The notes under the pieces were generated by a model, which was given only the letters and a program-made list of their open reading frames with translations, ran no database searches and was not told the DNA's origin. DNA of 64,000 nucleotides. Origin: Cellulosilyticum lentocellum DSM 5427 (GTDB taxonomy: Bacteria > Bacillota > Clostridia > Lachnospirales > Cellulosilyticaceae). Of the stretch, positions 1 through 9,146 are shown one piece after another. Position 1 is the stretch's first letter; every line of letters starts with the position of its first letter. Location: contig NC_015275.1 in the NCBI RefSeq assembly GCF_000178835.2, forward strand, positions 2,563,001 through 2,627,000, written 5' to 3'. Both the position numbers and the translations under genes were made by a program.

Positions 1-1454
1 GGACGACGTACTGCTTTTTTCTGATTAAGAAGTTCTTCACCGTCTTCATTTATAATATTAGAAACTACATAGGGTTCCATAAGATACCCACCATTAACGA
101 CTGCTGAAAAAGCTGTAATAAGTTGCAACGGCGTAACTGTCAGGTTTTGCCCCATTGAATAAGTTGCTTTATCCACAACATTTAATTTCTTGCCTAGTAA
201 GCCAACTTCTTCTCCAGCTAACTCAATACCTGTCTCCTCGCCAAAACCAAAGCGCTTAATATACTCTAAGAAAACATCATTATCCATACCGCTAGTAAGC
301 TCCATCATTCCCACATTACAAGAGTTGGCTATTACCTCTTCCAAAGTTTGTACACCATGTCCACCAGTTTTCCAACAACTAATTCTTGTATCTGCTACAA
401 CCTTATATCCTGGACAATTGTAGGTTTCATCCCCTTTAATAACACCTTCTTCTAATGCCATTGCCATAATAATGGGTTTCATAGTAGAACCGGGTTCATA
501 CATATATTGCATGGTATGATTTTTCCACGCCTCTAAAAGCTTTTCTGTTTGTTTATCTAAAGACAACCCTTTCCAAGTACTGGCTCCTAATTGTTCACTT
601 AAATCATTATATGTATTCGGATTATAACTAGGATAGGAATACATACTATAAACCTCACCTGTATTAGGATTCATTATGATTGCAGATGCATTAATGGGAT
701 TATACTGCTCAATATATTTTTCCATAGTTGTAGTTACATATTGTTGAATCACTTCATCCAAAGTTAAGGTAATCGTACTTCCCGCTTCTGCATCTTGTAA
801 TTGTCTTGTGATAATTTTAGAACCTTCCATCTGTGAAAATTCTCTACCTGGCTTACCTGCCAAATAGGATTCATACTGTTGTTCTATACCGTATTTTCCT
901 TCTTCATTTTTATTAAAATAGCCTAATACTTGTGCAGCCAACTCACCTGCTGGATACTTTCTTACATAAGTTCTATCTAATGCTACTCCTCCCAAACCTT
1001 TAAGAGGCTCTGCTTTTTCAGTAGATATTCTTTTAGCTAGAATATAATATTTTGAATTAGATCTTTCATTAACGATGTTTCTTATTTCATCGACTGTTTT
1101 GTCTACCTGTTTAGCTAATGTAGCATATAATTTTTCTTGTTGTTCTTCTTTAAGCGTTAGAATATCTTTAGGGCTTAAAATAACATTATACGCCAAAACA
1201 CTTGTAGCCAATGTCTTATGATTTCGATCTACAATATCACCACGCTGAGCTGCTATAATAGATTCACTTCTGGTCATATTACTTAAAGCACCCTTGGTAT
1301 ATTCTTCCCCTTTAAAGATTTTAATACTTGTTACTTGCCAACCTAGAAATAAAAAAACACCAAAGAAGCATATATTCAAAATAACAATACGCCTGTTCAG
1401 GTGTTTTCTAGTCACTAGGTTATGCTTTTTCTTTGCTCTTGTCCGTTTTTTCAT
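1..1454 (-). CDS. Class B penicillin-binding protein (SpoVD/FtsI type), partial
   Basis: Septal or spore peptidoglycan transpeptidase. The reading frame starts at ATG 1454 and runs off the left edge, so about 484 N-terminal residues are present. The order seen is a Lys/Arg-rich cytoplasmic tail, one membrane segment (about residues 26-48), a PBP dimerisation domain, and the start of the transpeptidase domain. The active-site SxxK box reads STMK near residue 320 and the SxN box reads SCN near residue 375; the KTG box lies outside the window. The start is 17 bp after ftsL, in the usual mraZ-rsmH-ftsL-PBP order, so it is FtsI/PbpB or the sporulation paralogue SpoVD. The C-terminus, where a PASTA domain would decide between them, is missing. 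Confidence 0.9.
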   Translation of the reverse strand, partial: MKKRTRAKKKHNLVTRKHLNRRIVILNICFFGVFLFLGWQVTSIKIFKGEEYTKGALSNMTRSESIIAAQRGDIVDRNHKTLATSVLAYNVILSPKDILTLKEEQQEKLYATLAKQVDKTVDEIRNIVNERSNSKYYILAKRISTEKAEPLKGLGGVALDRTYVRKYPAGELAAQVLGYFNKNEEGKYGIEQQYESYLAGKPGREFSQMEGSKIITRQLQDAEAGSTITLTLDEVIQQYVTTTMEKYIEQYNPINASAIIMNPNTGEVYSMYSYPSYNPNTYNDLSEQLGASTWKGLSLDKQTEKLLEAWKNHTMQYMYEPGSTMKPIIMAMALEEGVIKGDETYNCPGYKVVADTRISCWKTGGHGVQTLEEVIANSCNVGMMELTSGMDNDVFLEYIKRFGFGEETGIELAGEEVGLLGKKLNVVDKATYSMGQNLTVTPLQLITAFSAVVNGGYLMEPYVVSNIINEDGEELLNQKKAVRR

Positions 1455-1470
1455 CTTTTTACCTACTTCT

Positions 1471-1905
1471 TTACTTCTCGTATGAGGTATAACTCTCTTC
1501 TGATAACTCAATATAAACGATTTGATGTGGTAAAGGCTCTCTCATACCAAGTTCATTTGCTGCACGTTCACGTATATAATCTAAGTTAAGCTTTTCTGAT
1601 ATCGTCGCTTGTGTTTCACTAATAGCACTTTTTACTGCTATCATATTATTTTTTAATTCAATCAGTTGACCTTGTTTGGCGCGAAGCGAAGCATAACTAT
1701 TAATATAAAGAAAGGCACTTGTAAATAAAACAACACCACAAAAAGAAAGTTGCATACCAAAAGCAATATCTAATTTTTTCTTTTGAGCTTTTCTTGGACG
1801 TTTTAATGGCTCAGTACTTGGTACAGGACTAATAATCGGCTGTTCATAAGCCCGTGCTGTACTATCATACTGGTAATTATACCCCTTCTTAAACTCCTTT
1901 GCCAT
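1471..1905 (-). CDS. ftsL: FtsL-like cell-division protein
   Basis: Small single-pass division protein of 144 residues. It has a basic cytoplasmic tail, one membrane helix at about residues 52-70, and an extracytoplasmic heptad-like coiled coil followed by a short tail. This is the FtsL/DivIC layout, in which the protein bridges the septal PBP and FtsW. Sequence conservation in the family is low, so the call rests mainly on topology and on position between rsmH (15 bp upstream) and the PBP gene. It is probably co-transcribed from the mraZ promoter. Confidence 0.85.
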   Translation of the reverse strand: MAKEFKKGYNYQYDSTARAYEQPIISPVPSTEPLKRPRKAQKKKLDIAFGMQLSFCGVVLFTSAFLYINSYASLRAKQGQLIELKNNMIAVKSAISETQATISEKLNLDYIRERAANELGMREPLPHQIVYIELSEESYTSYEK

Positions 1906-1920
1906 ACTTCACCCCTCCAA

Positions 1921-2856
1921 TTATAACTTCTCTATAATTCTTAATTTAGCACTTCGAGAACGTGGATTAATTTCTATCTCCTCATCTGAAGGTAAAATTG
2001 GTTTTCTTGTTATTACCTTTACAAGTGGTTTTTTCCCACATACACATATTGGAATATGTGGTGCACAAGTACAAGGGTTTTCCAAATTTCTAAAAGCATG
2101 CTTTACAATTCTGTCTTCTAAGGAGTGAAAAGTAATAATGCAAAGTCTTCCTCCACTATTGAGCTTATCCACTATCGCTTTAATAGTAGGTTCAATAATT
2201 TCTAGCTCTCTATTGACTGCAATACGTATAGCTTGAAAAGTACGCTTAGCAGGATGTGGCCCATCCTTCCTTGCCCCTTGAGGAATTGCCTTTTTAATCA
2301 CTTCTACTAATTCATAGGTTGTTTCAATAGGCTTTTGTTTTCTTTCTTCTACAATGAATTGAGCAATTCTTTTAGCCCATTTTTCTTCTCCATATTCTTT
2401 AATAATACGAAACAGCTCTTCTTCTGCCATATCATTAACAACTTCGTATGCTGTATAAGCCCCATCTTGATCCATGCGCATATCAAGTGGTGCATCATGC
2501 ATATAAGAAAAGCCTCTAGAAGGTTCATCCAATTGATGTGAAGAAACACCTAAATCAATAAGCATTCCATCTACTCCTTCTATTCCTAATACTTCTAACA
2601 CCTCTGCTACTTTTTCAAAATTGCTATTAACAATTGAAACTTTAGGCTTTACATCCTTTAGCCTTTCGGTAGAAACTGCTAAAGCATTTTTATCTTGGTC
2701 AATTCCAATAAAATGCCCTTCTTCTGTTAAATAGTTACATACTACTCTGGCATGTCCAGCCCCACCTAATGTACCATCTACATACGTCCCATTAGGCTTA
2801 ATGGCCAAACCTTCAATACATTCATTTAATAATACAGATACATGTTCAAATTTCAT
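1921..2856 (-). CDS. rsmH: 16S rRNA (cytosine1402-N4)-methyltransferase RsmH
   Basis: S-adenosylmethionine-dependent enzyme that methylates N4 of C1402 in 16S rRNA. The 311-residue length is normal for the family. The SAM-binding glycine loop [10 protein letters not shown] is at about residues 28-37, with the family segment [17 protein letters not shown] near residue 101 and [12 protein letters not shown] near residue 240. A helical insertion and a Cys-rich loop ([13 protein letters not shown]) lie near the C-terminus. The ATG has a good AAGGTGAT ribosome site. It sits 10 bp after mraZ, as in most Firmicutes. Confidence 0.97.
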   Translation of the reverse strand: MKFEHVSVLLNECIEGLAIKPNGTYVDGTLGGAGHARVVCNYLTEEGHFIGIDQDKNALAVSTERLKDVKPKVSIVNSNFEKVAEVLEVLGIEGVDGMLIDLGVSSHQLDEPSRGFSYMHDAPLDMRMDQDGAYTAYEVVNDMAEEELFRIIKEYGEEKWAKRIAQFIVEERKQKPIETTYELVEVIKKAIPQGARKDGPHPAKRTFQAIRIAVNRELEIIEPTIKAIVDKLNSGGRLCIITFHSLEDRIVKHAFRNLENPCTCAPHIPICVCGKKPLVKVITRKPILPSDEEIEINPRSRSAKLRIIEKL

Positions 2857-2866
2857 TTTATCACCT

Positions 2867-3295
2867 TTATATTCCTAACTCTTCCATTTGCTCAGCTAGT
2901 AATTCTACATCCAAACTTTCATTATTATAAGCTTCCCATTTACTATTACTCCATACTTCAATTCGATTACTCATTCCAATAAATACTATGTCTTTTTCAA
3001 TCTCAGAATATACTCTTAAATGAGTTGGAATCAAAATTCTGCCTTGCTTATCCGTCGTACACTCCACTGCCCCCGATAAAAAGAAACGAACAAACTTTCT
3101 TGCATTTAAATTAGTAAGTGGTAACCCTTTTAGCTTTTGCTCAAAAAGCATCCATTCAGAAAGGGGATAAATAAATAAGCATCCATCAAGTCCTTTCGTT
3201 AGGATAAAACATTCTCCTAGCTTTTCCCTATATTTAGAAGGAACGATAACTCTGCCTTTTTCATCAAGACTATGCTTATATTCACCTATAAACAT
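2867..3295 (-). CDS. mraZ: Transcriptional regulator MraZ
   Basis: DNA-binding regulator of the division/cell-wall cluster, 142 residues. It has two tandem AbrB/SpoVT-like repeats, each with the family DxxxR motif: LDEKGR near residue 10 and TDKQGR near residue 81. Rings of MraZ bind short repeats upstream of their own gene and usually repress the operon. Four 10-bp spaced copies of such a repeat are present just ahead of this ATG, so autoregulation is likely. First gene of the mraZ-rsmH-ftsL-PBP operon. Confidence 0.96.
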   Translation of the reverse strand: MFIGEYKHSLDEKGRVIVPSKYREKLGECFILTKGLDGCLFIYPLSEWMLFEQKLKGLPLTNLNARKFVRFFLSGAVECTTDKQGRILIPTHLRVYSEIEKDIVFIGMSNRIEVWSNSKWEAYNNESLDVELLAEQMEELGI

Positions 3296-3298
3296 TCA

Positions 3299-3333
3299 CC
3301 ACTCCCCCCCACTTCTCACCACTTACACCCATT
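3299..3333 (-). promoter_or_regulatory. MraZ box array (operator of mraZ)
   Basis: On the minus strand AGTGG occurs at 3299-3303, 3309-3313 and 3319-3323, exactly 10 bp apart, with a fourth degenerate copy (AATGG) at 3329-3333. MraZ is known to bind three or four such GTGG-type repeats at one helical turn spacing. The array lies between the -10 box and the ATG and overlaps the ribosome-binding site. Confidence 0.82.
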
Positions 3334-3340
3334 TTCTTAT

Positions 3341-3369
3341 ATTTTAGGCTGTTTTCATGAAAATTTCAA
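3341..3369 (-). promoter_or_regulatory. Promoter of the mraZ operon
   Basis: Reading leftwards, the -35 box TTGAAA (3364-3369) and the -10 box TAAAAT (3341-3346) are separated by 17 bp. The MraZ boxes begin about 8 bp downstream of the -10 box, so bound MraZ would cover the transcription start. Confidence 0.65.
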
Positions 3370-3436
3370 GTCAAATCTTAATAAATCATTAACTTTTTAT
3401 TAAATAGCAAATCTCTCTCAAGTTTATGACACACAA

Positions 3437-3466
3437 AAAGGGCTAACCCCATAGGGTTAGCCCTTT
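3437..3466 (-). terminator. Rho-independent terminator after the Spo0E-like gene
   Basis: A perfect 13-bp stem (AAAGGGCTAACCC with its complement) and a 4-nt loop, located 5 bp past the stop codon of the small minus-strand gene. It insulates the mraZ promoter. Confidence 0.8.
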
Positions 3467-3470
3467 ATTA

Positions 3471-3632
3471 CTAGTGATGACTTAATGATTTATAATACTT
3501 AACAATTTCTTTATCTAATTTAATACTTAGTGAGTAAATTCCCGGTGTTTTACATCCAGTTGGACCAGCAGTATGCAAGAGCTTGTTTAAATTATTTTGC
3601 ATAAATGTAATGCTCTTTTTCACTTCATTCAT
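3471..3632 (-). CDS. Spo0E-like small sporulation regulator (53 aa)
   Basis: A 53-residue open frame, ATG at 3632 with a strong GGGGGAT ribosome site 6 bp upstream. The C-terminal half contains YSLSIKLDKEIVKYY, which matches the Spo0E-family signature (S-x-x-x-D within an LSxxLDxxIxxY helix). The N-terminal half would be the first helix of the two-helix hairpin. Family members dephosphorylate Spo0A~P and so delay sporulation. An own promoter and terminator make it a monocistronic unit. The assignment is by motif only; the loop between helices is longer than usual. Confidence 0.68.
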   Translation of the reverse strand: MNEVKKSITFMQNNLNKLLHTAGPTGCKTPGIYSLSIKLDKEIVKYYKSLSHH

Positions 3633-3689
3633 ATTAATCCCCCTTAAACAAAAAAAACAAAAATTAAACCTTTTTTATCTATATAAGGT

Positions 3690-3718
3690 ATTATAATATA
3701 GTTTTTGGAAGAAAACAA
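3690..3718 (-). promoter_or_regulatory. Promoter of the Spo0E-like gene
   Basis: Minus strand: TTGTTT (3713-3718), 17-bp spacer, perfect TATAAT (3690-3695). Confidence 0.6.
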
Positions 3719-3753
3719 CAATTATTCTCTTTTTTTGGATAATTAATTCTATT

Positions 3754-4620
3754 TTATTGTTTAATAAATGATTTTCGACACATAATTATTCCAATTATTC
3801 CCAAAATTATGGATGATATGGCAACAGTTTGAGAAACTGGAATCCCAGTAAGGTGCAGTAATAACTGATCCGTACGTAATCCTTCTATCCAAAATCGTCC
3901 TATTCCGTAGCCAATTAAATATAAACAAAAGATTTCTCCATTACACTTTTTATGCTTTCTATAAAATAACAATAGGATAAGCAAAATGAAATTCCAAGTT
4001 GATTCATAGAAAAATGTAGGATGTACTTGAATATATTCGGCAGTTCCAAAAGTCTCAAATCGTACAATATGATTAAGTACTTCATCTGAAAGAGGCGGTT
4101 TTGCTTCTGATTTTAAAATAGCCATAGCTAAAGGATTGTTGGTATAACTACCAAAAGCTTCTTTATTCACAAAATTACCATACCTTCCAATCGCTTGACC
4201 CAAAATCAAACCATAGGTGGCAATATCGGCAAATTGGAAGAACTTAATCTTCTTATATCTTGTGTAAATAATAGCAACAAGAATAGACGCAATAATGGCA
4301 CCATAAATAGCAATCCCACCTTGTCTAATATTAAAAATTTCTCCTAAGTTTTCCTTATAATAATCCCACTTAAATGCTACAAAATAAATTCTAGCACCTA
4401 AAAGTGCAAAAAGGATATCATATAATACAAAATCCGTTATGATTTCTGGATTTATTCTTTCCTTCTTAGCAATATAGACGGCCAAAAGTGTACCTAAAAT
4501 AATACCTGTGGTTAAAATAATGCCGTACCAATAAACTGTTATACCAAAAACGCTAAAAGCCTCTGCTGATAAATGAAATGATAGTCCCAAATGAGGGAAA
4601 TAAATGTTTGGTATTTCCAT
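3754..4620 (-). CDS. lgt: Prolipoprotein diacylglyceryl transferase
   Basis: Integral membrane enzyme that transfers diacylglycerol from phosphatidylglycerol to the lipobox cysteine of prolipoproteins. About seven hydrophobic segments are visible. The family signature GRYGNFVNKEAFG, with its conserved Arg-Asn, lies in the middle, and GIGRFWIEGLRTD is near the C-terminus. ATG at 4620 (288 aa, begins MEIPNIYF) is chosen because AAGGAGG lies 6 bp ahead; an upstream in-frame ATG at 4662 would place that site inside the coding region. Monocistronic. Confidence 0.95.
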   Translation of the reverse strand: MEIPNIYFPHLGLSFHLSAEAFSVFGITVYWYGIILTTGIILGTLLAVYIAKKERINPEIITDFVLYDILFALLGARIYFVAFKWDYYKENLGEIFNIRQGGIAIYGAIIASILVAIIYTRYKKIKFFQFADIATYGLILGQAIGRYGNFVNKEAFGSYTNNPLAMAILKSEAKPPLSDEVLNHIVRFETFGTAEYIQVHPTFFYESTWNFILLILLLFYRKHKKCNGEIFCLYLIGYGIGRFWIEGLRTDQLLLHLTGIPVSQTVAISSIILGIIGIIMCRKSFIKQ

Positions 4621-4737
4621 AATACACCTCCTTCTAGGACTTATTATAGGAGATTTCATCAATCCTGTAAACGAGGTATAATTCTATTTCATTTTATTCA
4701 TACTAGCATTAAACTTAATTTAAAGGAGAATCTACCC

Positions 4738-4896
4738 ATGACATCCCAATTCCCACATTATCGTGTTGTAGCTAGACAAAAAGAAGGACAAGACGATTGT
4801 TCTTTACGTTCTATCCTCTCACTTCCATCTACTCTATTCTTTTTTGGCATTTTATTAGGTTTTTTCCTAAGTAAAAGTTGCTGTCATCGTAAATAA
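4738..4896 (+). CDS. Small membrane peptide (52 aa), unknown function
   Basis: ATG at 4738 with AAAGGAGA 7 bp upstream and a terminator hairpin right after the stop, so it is a convincing small gene. Residues 1-28 are polar, residues 31-46 form one hydrophobic segment, and the tail is CCHRK. Divergent from lgt, and its leader contains a TATAAT-like box near 4676. I do not recognise the family. Confidence 0.55.
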   Translation: MTSQFPHYRVVARQKEGQDDCSLRSILSLPSTLFFFGILLGFFLSKSCCHRK

Positions 4897-4918
4897 AACT
4901 GCATTTTATTGCAGTTTT
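4895..4918 (+). terminator. Terminator after the 52-aa peptide gene
   Basis: AAAACTGCA and TGCAGTTTT form a 9-bp stem with a 6-nt loop; the stem begins at the stop codon and ends in T-rich DNA. Confidence 0.7.
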
Positions 4919-5028
4919 ATTTATTATGCGATAAACTATACATGATAAAACATATCACTCTATTTATTTCACAGATTCCTCTTGATCAAAGAGGTGAGGA
5001 TAACTGAGTTTGAGGAAGGATGAAACAT

Positions 5029-6123
5029 ATGAAACTTGGAATAGTTGGACTACCTAACGTAGGAAAAAGTACACTATTTAATGCATTAACTAAAGCAGGT
5101 GCAGAATCTGCTAACTACCCATTTTGTACAATCGAACCTAACGTAGGGGTTGTAGCTGTACCTGATAAAAGATTAGAAGTATTAAAAAACATGTATAATT
5201 CACAACGCGTCTTACCTGCAGCTATCGAATTCGTAGATATCGCTGGGCTTATTAAGGGCGCTAGCAAAGGTGAAGGATTAGGAAATCAATTCCTTTCTCA
5301 TATCAGAGAAGTGGATGCTATTGTACAAGTTGTGCGTTGTTTTGAAGATGATAATATTGTTCATGTTGATAAGACCGTAGATCCTATTCGTGATATTGAA
5401 ACTATTAATTTAGAACTTGCTTTTGCTGATATGGAAGTCTTAGAAAGAAGAATTGCCAAATCTGCAAAAGTTGCCAAAACCGATAAAACAATAGCTGCAG
5501 AAGTTGCTATTTTACAAGAAATCTATAGTACTTTAGAATCTGGCAAAGCTGCACGCACACTTTTAGGTGAGGATGCTGACAAAGATGCCTTTATTGGTTC
5601 ATTAGGTCTTATTACCGCTAAACCTATGCTTTATGCCGCTAATATTTCTGAAGAAGATTTAATTGGTGATGTTGAAAATGACTATGTTAAACGCGTAAAA
5701 GACTTTTCTTCCGCAGAGGGTTCTGAGACTTTCGTTATTTGTGCTAGCATTGAACAAGAGCTTTCAGAATTAGATGATGAAGAAAAACAAGTATTTTTAC
5801 AAGATTTAGGGCTTGAGTCTACTGGCTTTGACCGCCTTGTTGCAGCTAGTTATAAATTACTTGGTTTAATTAGCTACTTAACTGCTGGTCCACAAGAAGT
5901 ACGTGCTTGGACAATTACTGTTGGAACCAAAGCCCCTGGTGCTGCTGGAAAAATCCACTCAGACTTTGAGCGTGGTTTTATTCGTGCAGAAATTGTTAAC
6001 TTTGATGATTTAGTTGCTTGTGGTTCCTACACCGCTGCTAAAGAAAAAGGTCTCGTACGCCTTGAAGGAAAAGAATACGTAGTACAAGATGGGGACATCA
6101 TATTATTTAGATTTAATGTATAG
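5029..6123 (+). CDS. ychF: Redox/ribosome-associated P-loop ATPase YchF (OLA1 family)
   Basis: Universally conserved OBG-family NTPase that prefers ATP and associates with ribosomes. The P-loop GLPNVGKST is near residue 7, followed by DIAGLIKGASKGEGLGNQFL (switch II), a coiled-coil insertion and a C-terminal TGS domain ending in DGDIILFRFNV. The start at 5029 (364 aa, the usual length) is chosen because GAGGAAGG sits about 9 bp ahead; ATG 5020 in the same frame would overlap the ribosome site. Confidence 0.96.
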   Translation: MKLGIVGLPNVGKSTLFNALTKAGAESANYPFCTIEPNVGVVAVPDKRLEVLKNMYNSQRVLPAAIEFVDIAGLIKGASKGEGLGNQFLSHIREVDAIVQVVRCFEDDNIVHVDKTVDPIRDIETINLELAFADMEVLERRIAKSAKVAKTDKTIAAEVAILQEIYSTLESGKAARTLLGEDADKDAFIGSLGLITAKPMLYAANISEEDLIGDVENDYVKRVKDFSSAEGSETFVICASIEQELSELDDEEKQVFLQDLGLESTGFDRLVAASYKLLGLISYLTAGPQEVRAWTITVGTKAPGAAGKIHSDFERGFIRAEIVNFDDLVACGSYTAAKEKGLVRLEGKEYVVQDGDIILFRFNV

Positions 6124-6140
6124 TTCTTATAGCATTAAAT

Positions 6141-6194
6141 CAATAGCAGAAAAGGGAACTAGGTTTGATGACCAAGTTCCCTTTTCTGCTATTG
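6141..6194. terminator. Bidirectional terminator between ychF and ytfJ
   Basis: A perfect 20-bp inverted repeat (6141-6160 with 6175-6194) and a 14-nt loop lie between two convergent genes. Confidence 0.85.
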
Positions 6195-6203
6195 ATTACT
6201 CGC

Positions 6204-6659
6204 TTATTTTTCTTTTTCTAAATCATGATAGTGATCACTATTTGCATCCATAACCTTTGTAGCTTCTTCACCAGTAAATTTTGCAATTAAATCAGGCACT
6301 TTTGCTACTAAACCAGGAATCATATCAATTAACTTAGTAATACTATCTTGATTACGTATATTAATTAATTGAGTAGTTCCGTTTTGAATAACAAGCATGG
6401 CACTAGGTGTTACTTTAGCACCTAAACCTCCTGCTCCTGCTCCTGTTCCTCCCTCTACTCTCTTTTCTCTTTCTTTACGACGCTCTGTATATTTATTACT
6501 AGCAGTAGAACCTGATGCTGCAGCAAAACTCACATCTATTAAAGGAACTAATATGGTATTATCAATATGAATAGGCTCACCCACTACTGTTTTAGTCGTA
6601 ATAAAATTTTCTAACTGTTCCATTAACCCATTTAATTCTTGATTTACTTTACTCTCCAT
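6204..6659 (-). CDS. ytfJ: Sporulation protein YtfJ (GerW family)
   Basis: 151-residue member of the YtfJ/GerW family, made in the forespore and needed for normal germination in Bacillus. The family core is visible: VGEPIHIDNTILVPLIDVSFAAAS (positions about 25-48), the Gly-rich GGTGAGAGGLGAKVTPSAMLVI, and the C-terminal IPGLVAKVPDLIAKF amphipathic stretch. It overlaps the upstream ytfI-like gene by about 11 bp, so the two are translationally coupled. In many Clostridia this pair follows scpAB; here it does not. Confidence 0.92.
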   Translation of the reverse strand: MESKVNQELNGLMEQLENFITTKTVVGEPIHIDNTILVPLIDVSFAAASGSTASNKYTERRKEREKRVEGGTGAGAGGLGAKVTPSAMLVIQNGTTQLINIRNQDSITKLIDMIPGLVAKVPDLIAKFTGEEATKVMDANSDHYHDLEKEK

Positions 6660-7539
6660 CTTCTTCTTCCTTTCTCTTTCTTAATATCAATTTTATAGAT
6701 TCCCTTACTGGTTTATACCATAAAAACGCTATGATACGCTTTAAAATACCACCTATACAGAACTTCCCTTCTGCCAAAAAGCCTCCCCATATACCTGGCG
6801 TTTCATAATTCCCTTTTATAATACCATGCTGATAATACCACGGATAAAGCATAATAAGCTTCGCCATAAGCTCGCCCGTTTCTGCTGGTTCTTCTTTTCC
6901 TACAACGAGTTCAAAAGACCACTCCTTAGGCCCAATATAAATAATAATGTCTTTTAATAATTTACAAATACTTTTTAATAACCTCCAAAAATAAGGAAGA
7001 GAAACTATTTCTCTTATTAAGCCTATATTTGAGTCAGTATGGTTTTCTTTTTGATCTGATTCTTCAGATGCCATGCGAGATGCTTGTGCTGTTTTTCCTG
7101 TACCTTTACTTTCTTTTATAGAAGAAACGGTCTTATAAGTAGCTTGTTGCTTTTTTGTCATTTGTTTTTGTACATCTACTTGATCATCTTTTAGCTGATC
7201 CTTTACGTGATCTTGCTCATATTTTGTTGTAGGATGAACTACTTTAGATATTACAGCTACTTCCTGCTCTTTTAAAGATAGCTCTTCTTTCTCAAAATAA
7301 AGTCTTTTACCAAATGCTTTTATTTCCTGATATTTGATACCATCTTGTAAATAAAAATGTCCCTTAACGCCTCTTAAATACCTTACCTTTACATCGTAAT
7401 TTAACTGATCGTATTTTTCAAGATAAGCTTCATAACGAACAGGAGCTACTAATGCAAGCATACATAAGAAAACAAACACACTGATGCATGCAAGTACAGT
7501 CCATAGGATTATTTTTATTATTAACCATATCATGCCCAT
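6649..7539 (-). CDS. DUF2953 protein (YtfI-like membrane-anchored sporulation protein)
   Basis: 296 residues with an N-terminal membrane helix (about 4-30), a charged Lys/Gln/Ser-rich middle of low complexity (about 100-165) and a C-terminal WSFELVVGKEEPAETGELMAKL block typical of DUF2953. Function of the family is unclear; it is nearly always paired with ytfJ, as here. The linker is longer than in most relatives. Confidence 0.8.
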   Translation of the reverse strand: MGMIWLIIKIILWTVLACISVFVFLCMLALVAPVRYEAYLEKYDQLNYDVKVRYLRGVKGHFYLQDGIKYQEIKAFGKRLYFEKEELSLKEQEVAVISKVVHPTTKYEQDHVKDQLKDDQVDVQKQMTKKQQATYKTVSSIKESKGTGKTAQASRMASEESDQKENHTDSNIGLIREIVSLPYFWRLLKSICKLLKDIIIYIGPKEWSFELVVGKEEPAETGELMAKLIMLYPWYYQHGIIKGNYETPGIWGGFLAEGKFCIGGILKRIIAFLWYKPVRESIKLILRKRKEEEDGE

Positions 7540-7553
7540 TATGCACCTCTTTC

Positions 7554-7847
7554 TTATGTGGTTAATACCTCATAACTCATAATCTGCTTGTTATAAATAT
7601 TATCTATAAGGCTTGCTATATACCTAATAGCACCTTCTCTTGTCTGCATAATCCCTATAACGTAGCACGCCTCATATCGTTTCGTTAAATGCTTTGCTTC
7701 AATCACTTCAAATAACCAGTGATCACAAGGTGAACTGCATACTAAATAAACACTTCCTTTATATTTATTTCTTTTTACTAACTGATTCTTCTTCCAAGTT
7801 GTCCACTTAACGCCATCTTCAACCCATAATTCCTTTGAAATTCTCAT
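7554..7847 (-). CDS. Hypothetical protein (97 aa)
   Basis: A soluble 97-residue protein rich in Trp, Tyr and Lys, with no signal peptide. It lies 14 bp upstream of the ytfI-like gene and is probably the first gene of that operon. The ATG has AAAAGGCG about 7 bp upstream. No recognised domain; the CSSPCDHWLF segment has two cysteines and a histidine. Confidence 0.65.
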   Translation of the reverse strand: MRISKELWVEDGVKWTTWKKNQLVKRNKYKGSVYLVCSSPCDHWLFEVIEAKHLTKRYEACYVIGIMQTREGAIRYIASLIDNIYNKQIMSYEVLTT

Positions 7848-8015
7848 TGATTACGCCTTTTCCTTATTCTTTTACTGTTAATACTATTGACTTGAACTTG
7901 TTATATTATACCATATTCTCTTGTATTTTGCCTAGAAATAGCTTTTATTTATTGCAATATCATTGTATAATAATACGTAAAATATAAGTATCAATATATC
8001 TAGAAAGGTTACACA

Positions 8016-9146
8016 ATGAATTTATTTACTACACTTATTAAAGATCCCTTTTATATAAGACTTATAGGTGCTGCTTTAGTCTTATTCATTTTTATTATTG
8101 CTAAACGCATTTTAAGCAAACTGGTTATTAAATTTTTATCCAAGATTCAGTTTAAACAAAAACGATTAGACATTGTTCTTTTTGATTGTTTGCAAAAACC
8201 TTTTAATTATCTGTTTCTATTTACAGGTATATACATGGCTCTCGCTATTTCACCGTTTATTTATTATCAAACACCTTCAGAGCAATCGTTTATTTTAGGA
8301 GAATTAACGATTCCAATTAGTATTATTTCCAAAGCTACATTAACTAAGTATTATAGTGTGATTATTATAGGGATCATAACTTGGGCTATTTACGATCTTG
8401 AACATATCTATGAACAGTTATTTAGTAACTTTAATATGCGCGTTGCTTTAATTGACAATACTTTATTTATTCGTTATATGGCACGTATTATTCGCTTTAT
8501 TACGGTAACTATTGGTGTTATGCTTATTTTAATTACTTTAGTACCTAATCTTTCAACCATTATTACTGGTGTTGGAATAGGTGGTGCTGCTGTTGCTATT
8601 ATCTCAAAAGATTCCATTGCCAACATTTTTTCAGGTATGATTTTACTTTTAGATAAGCCCTTTGTTATTGGTGATTGGGTCGAATTAGGTACTATTGAAG
8701 GTATCGTTGAAGACATTAGTTTTCGTAGTACACGTATTCGTACTTTTACTCAAGGATTAGTTGTTATTCCAAATGCCACTATAGGAAATTCTAATATTAC
8801 TAATTGGAGTCGCATGAGTAAAAGGCGTGTTAAATTTGATTTAGGTGTAGCTTATGCCACTTCCACCACTCAACTTAAAACCTGTATCACAAAGATCAAA
8901 AATTATTTAGAAACCCACCCCGATATTGAAGCAGATACTTCTCTTGTTGCTTTCGAAAACTTTGGGGATTATGCATTAAACATTCAAATCATTTACTATG
9001 TTTTAAAGACTGACTACCCTAGCTATCTAGCTATTAAAGAAGTTGTTAATTTGGAGCTTATTGCTATTTGTGATAGTCTTGACATTTCTATTGCATTTCC
9101 AACACAAACCCTTATGATTGAAGGGCAAAATATACAAAGTAAATAA
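8016..9146 (+). CDS. Small-conductance mechanosensitive channel (MscS family)
   Basis: 376-residue channel that opens when membrane tension rises after osmotic downshift. Several N-terminal membrane segments lead to the pore-lining TM3 (VGIGGAAVAIISKDSIANIFSG, about residues 188-209), then the beta domain (IGDWVELGTIEGIVEDISFRSTRIRT) and a C-terminal alpha/beta domain. Good ribosome site AGAAAGG. Divergent from the ytf operon, with a TATAAT-like box near 7966. Not clearly the closest MscS orthologue, so no symbol is given. Confidence 0.92.
   Translation: MNLFTTLIKDPFYIRLIGAALVLFIFIIAKRILSKLVIKFLSKIQFKQKRLDIVLFDCLQKPFNYLFLFTGIYMALAISPFIYYQTPSEQSFILGELTIPISIISKATLTKYYSVIIIGIITWAIYDLEHIYEQLFSNFNMRVALIDNTLFIRYMARIIRFITVTIGVMLILITLVPNLSTIITGVGIGGAAVAIISKDSIANIFSGMILLLDKPFVIGDWVELGTIEGIVEDISFRSTRIRTFTQGLVVIPNATIGNSNITNWSRMSKRRVKFDLGVAYATSTTQLKTCITKIKNYLETHPDIEADTSLVAFENFGDYALNIQIIYYVLKTDYPSYLAIKEVVNLELIAICDSLDISIAFPTQTLMIEGQNIQSK

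Noticed and set aside
190-423. 77-codon plus-strand frame
   Set aside because: Shadow of the penicillin-binding protein gene, which is not closed in the window.
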